From Deltaproteobacteria bacterium (lineage in GTDB: Bacteria > UBA10199 > JADGCS01): DNA of 44,055 bases. Positions 42,469-44,055 of the stretch are shown one piece after another; position 1 is the stretch's first letter, and each line of letters starts with the position of its first letter. The notes under the pieces are model-generated. The model did not search any database. It was not told the origin of the DNA and was given only the letters and a program-made list of their open reading frames with translations. The stretch is from the NCBI GenBank assembly GCA_015228875.1, contig JADGCS010000010.1:1-44055 (forward strand), written 5' to 3'. A program made the position numbers and the translations under genes.

Positions 42469-44055
42469 TCACAACCCCTCTTTCAACCTGCCAAGCATCT
42501 CAAGGGTGGACGGATCATCGGGCTTGATTTTAAGGGCCCTTTCAAAATACGCCCGCGCCTTCGGCAGATCGTTCAGCTTGATAAGAGTCAGGCCCGCATT
42601 ATGCAGGGCCTGCACGTAATTTGTGTCATGTTCAAGCGCCTTTTGATATAACTCATAAGCCTCGGTGTAACGACCCATTTTAAACAGCGAGTTTCCCTTG
42701 TTGTAATAAGCCTTGGCAAAGCCCTGATCCAGACCGATCACTGTGTCATAATACGCAATGGCCTCCGCGTGTTTGTCAAGAGCTGCAAGCGCAATCGCAA
42801 GGTTGTGCGTGGCTGAGATATCTTTTGGATCAAGGGCCACCACCCTTTTGTAGAGTTTGACGGCATCTGCAACGGCGCCCTCATTATAAAACTGATTGGC
42901 AAGGTTGTAGACCTGCACAACGGTGGGGCCGTCTTGTGGAAATTCCGAGAATTGAAAATACCTCTCGGCCTCTGCCTTGTCATGAAGAGCGACATAAGTC
43001 ATCCCAAGCCTGTACGATGCCGGCTGAAAGGCCGGATTAACAGCAATGGCGCGCTTAAGGTAGCTGACAGCCTCCTGATAATTTTTTTCGATATACAAAA
43101 CCATCCCCATCCCGTAAAGCGCGAGATCGTATTCTGGATTAAGCCCTATAGCAATCCTGTAATTCTCCTTTGCGAGGCTGATGTTGCCCCCATTCCCGTA
43201 AGCCGTGGCGAGATTGTTGTAGGCGCGGTACGCAGACGGGATCCGCCTGTCTGCGATATCAAACTTTTTTACAACATCGGCCCAGAGTGTCACGGGGGTC
43301 TCAAAGGGCCTGATCCTGTGCTGCAGCGCTGCCATCAACAGCAAACAGTAAAGACAAGCAAGAACGATCTGTAAACGCCGCGCCCAACGGTTATGAATGA
43401 GGGCCCCAAAAAAAGGGAGACACGCAAAAAAAACAAACATCCAGATATAACTGCGGTATAAAACAAATCCCTCATGAAAGCGCACCGTAACAACCTCGGT
43501 GGCAAACATGATCCAGGGAAAGAGCAGCGCAAAACCCAAGAGGCCCTTTAAACCCCTTTTTGCAAGGAGCATCAGGGCACCGACCGGATACGCAGCAAAC
43601 AGGATCAGACCCATGATGAGCTGAACAGACACAAGGCTTGTAAAAAAAGGAACAGGAAGATCAATGGCAAGACTTCTCACATCGGGGAGCAGCCACAGAA
43701 AAAGGTACCTGAAGAAATACCAGGACTGATTAAGCACGCTGGTAAAATAAATGTTTTGCAAATCAGGGCCTGCGGCAGCCTGAGCCTTAAGTGACTCGAT
43801 GCCAAGGCTGGCATGGGGTTCGTAGGGGCTGGCCAGCACCCCCTTAAAGAAAAAAACCACATGCAAGGCCGCTGCAGCAAACAAGAGAAAGGGACCCGCA
43901 AACATCGTGACATTTTTTCTGTCAAGCCGGTTTAACAGAAAGGCAAGACAGATCATCACAAGGGGCAGCATGATGACATGCTCTTTGGAGTGAAGTGCCA
44001 AAAAATAGAACAGGACGGAGAGAAAAAACCAACGGCTCTTTTTGTTCGCATTCAT
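42469..44055 (-). CDS. Membrane-TPR protein (TMTC-like), paralogue 3, cut by the window edge
   Basis: At least 528 residues; the beginning lies beyond the right edge, since the first visible residues (FFLSVLFYFLALHSKEHVIM) align with the middle of paralogue 2. The rest of the membrane part (about six helices) is followed by about seven TPR repeats (ALYGMGMVLYIEKNYQEAVS, AYYNKGNSLFKMGRYTEAYE). Same orientation as paralogues 1 and 2 and probably once next to them. A role in envelope glycosylation or assembly is inferred from the membrane-TPR layout only. Confidence 0.8.
   Translation of the reverse strand: MNANKKSRWFFLSVLFYFLALHSKEHVIMLPLVMICLAFLLNRLDRKNVTMFAGPFLLFAAAALHVVFFFKGVLASPYEPHASLGIESLKAQAAAGPDLQNIYFTSVLNQSWYFFRYLFLWLLPDVRSLAIDLPVPFFTSLVSVQLIMGLILFAAYPVGALMLLAKRGLKGLLGFALLFPWIMFATEVVTVRFHEGFVLYRSYIWMFVFFACLPFFGALIHNRWARRLQIVLACLYCLLLMAALQHRIRPFETPVTLWADVVKKFDIADRRIPSAYRAYNNLATAYGNGGNISLAKENYRIAIGLNPEYDLALYGMGMVLYIEKNYQEAVSYLKRAIAVNPAFQPASYRLGMTYVALHDKAEAERYFQFSEFPQDGPTVVQVYNLANQFYNEGAVADAVKLYKRVVALDPKDISATHNLAIALAALDKHAEAIAYYDTVIGLDQGFAKAYYNKGNSLFKMGRYTEAYELYQKALEHDTNYVQALHNAGLTLIKLNDLPKARAYFERALKIKPDDPSTLEMLGRLKEGL

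Overview
The window is bacterial and dense with genes. It looks like a Gram-negative, deltaproteobacterial-grade genome: it carries a HpnH-type hopanoid enzyme, a glutaminyl-tRNA synthetase, a lipoprotein with many TPR repeats, a DUF47-PiT phosphate pair and a full dapF-dapA-dapB run. Composition is moderate GC with many runs of A or T. I cannot place it more precisely from sequence alone. No rRNA, tRNA or CRISPR array was seen.

Layout. (1) 1-4.6 kb: the start of a gene that runs off the left edge, an ATP-grasp ligase coupled to a methyltransferase-like protein, a truncated acetyltransferase and lipA. (2) 4.6-11.1 kb: a PP2C-like phosphatase, thymidine kinase, a DUF47-PiT phosphate transporter pair, an EF-hand/coiled-coil protein and glnS. 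(3) 11.1-19.7 kb: an eroded zone with receiver-domain remnants, an MFS fragment, methyltransferases, a SET-domain protein, a TPP enzyme and an amidohydrolase fused to a threonine-synthase tail, all broken up by short repeats. (4) 19.9-20.7 kb: a Phd/VapC-type toxin-antitoxin pair with a readable promoter and operator. (5) 20.9-29.1 kb: exported proteins, a TPR lipoprotein, dapB-dapA-dapF-hpnH, and on the other strand prmA-rsmE. (6) 29.0-33.1 kb and 42.5-44.1 kb: three paralogous membrane-TPR proteins. (7) 33.2-42.3 kb: a defence-type cluster lying between two of those paralogues, with a DUF499 ATPase, an AlbA_2/HATPase protein, a DUF1156 adenine methylase, a SNF2-type helicase, and a REP-associated transposase (RAYT) with at least seven REP palindromes.

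The most unusual property is the combination of two signals. First, at least six families of short dispersed repeats are present. One (B) is a multi-hairpin element with compensatory stem changes. One (C) lies in frame inside two unrelated protein genes, as Rickettsia palindromic elements do. REP palindromes are also translated inside the RAYT gene and the methylase. Second, many genes look like deletion scars: the front of one gene is joined to the back of the same or another gene (acetyltransferase/receiver tail, MFS/unknown, amidohydrolase/threonine synthase, DUF499 front/back, helicase front/back). Either this is a genome eroding by deletion, or some joins are assembly errors; read mapping across the joins would decide.
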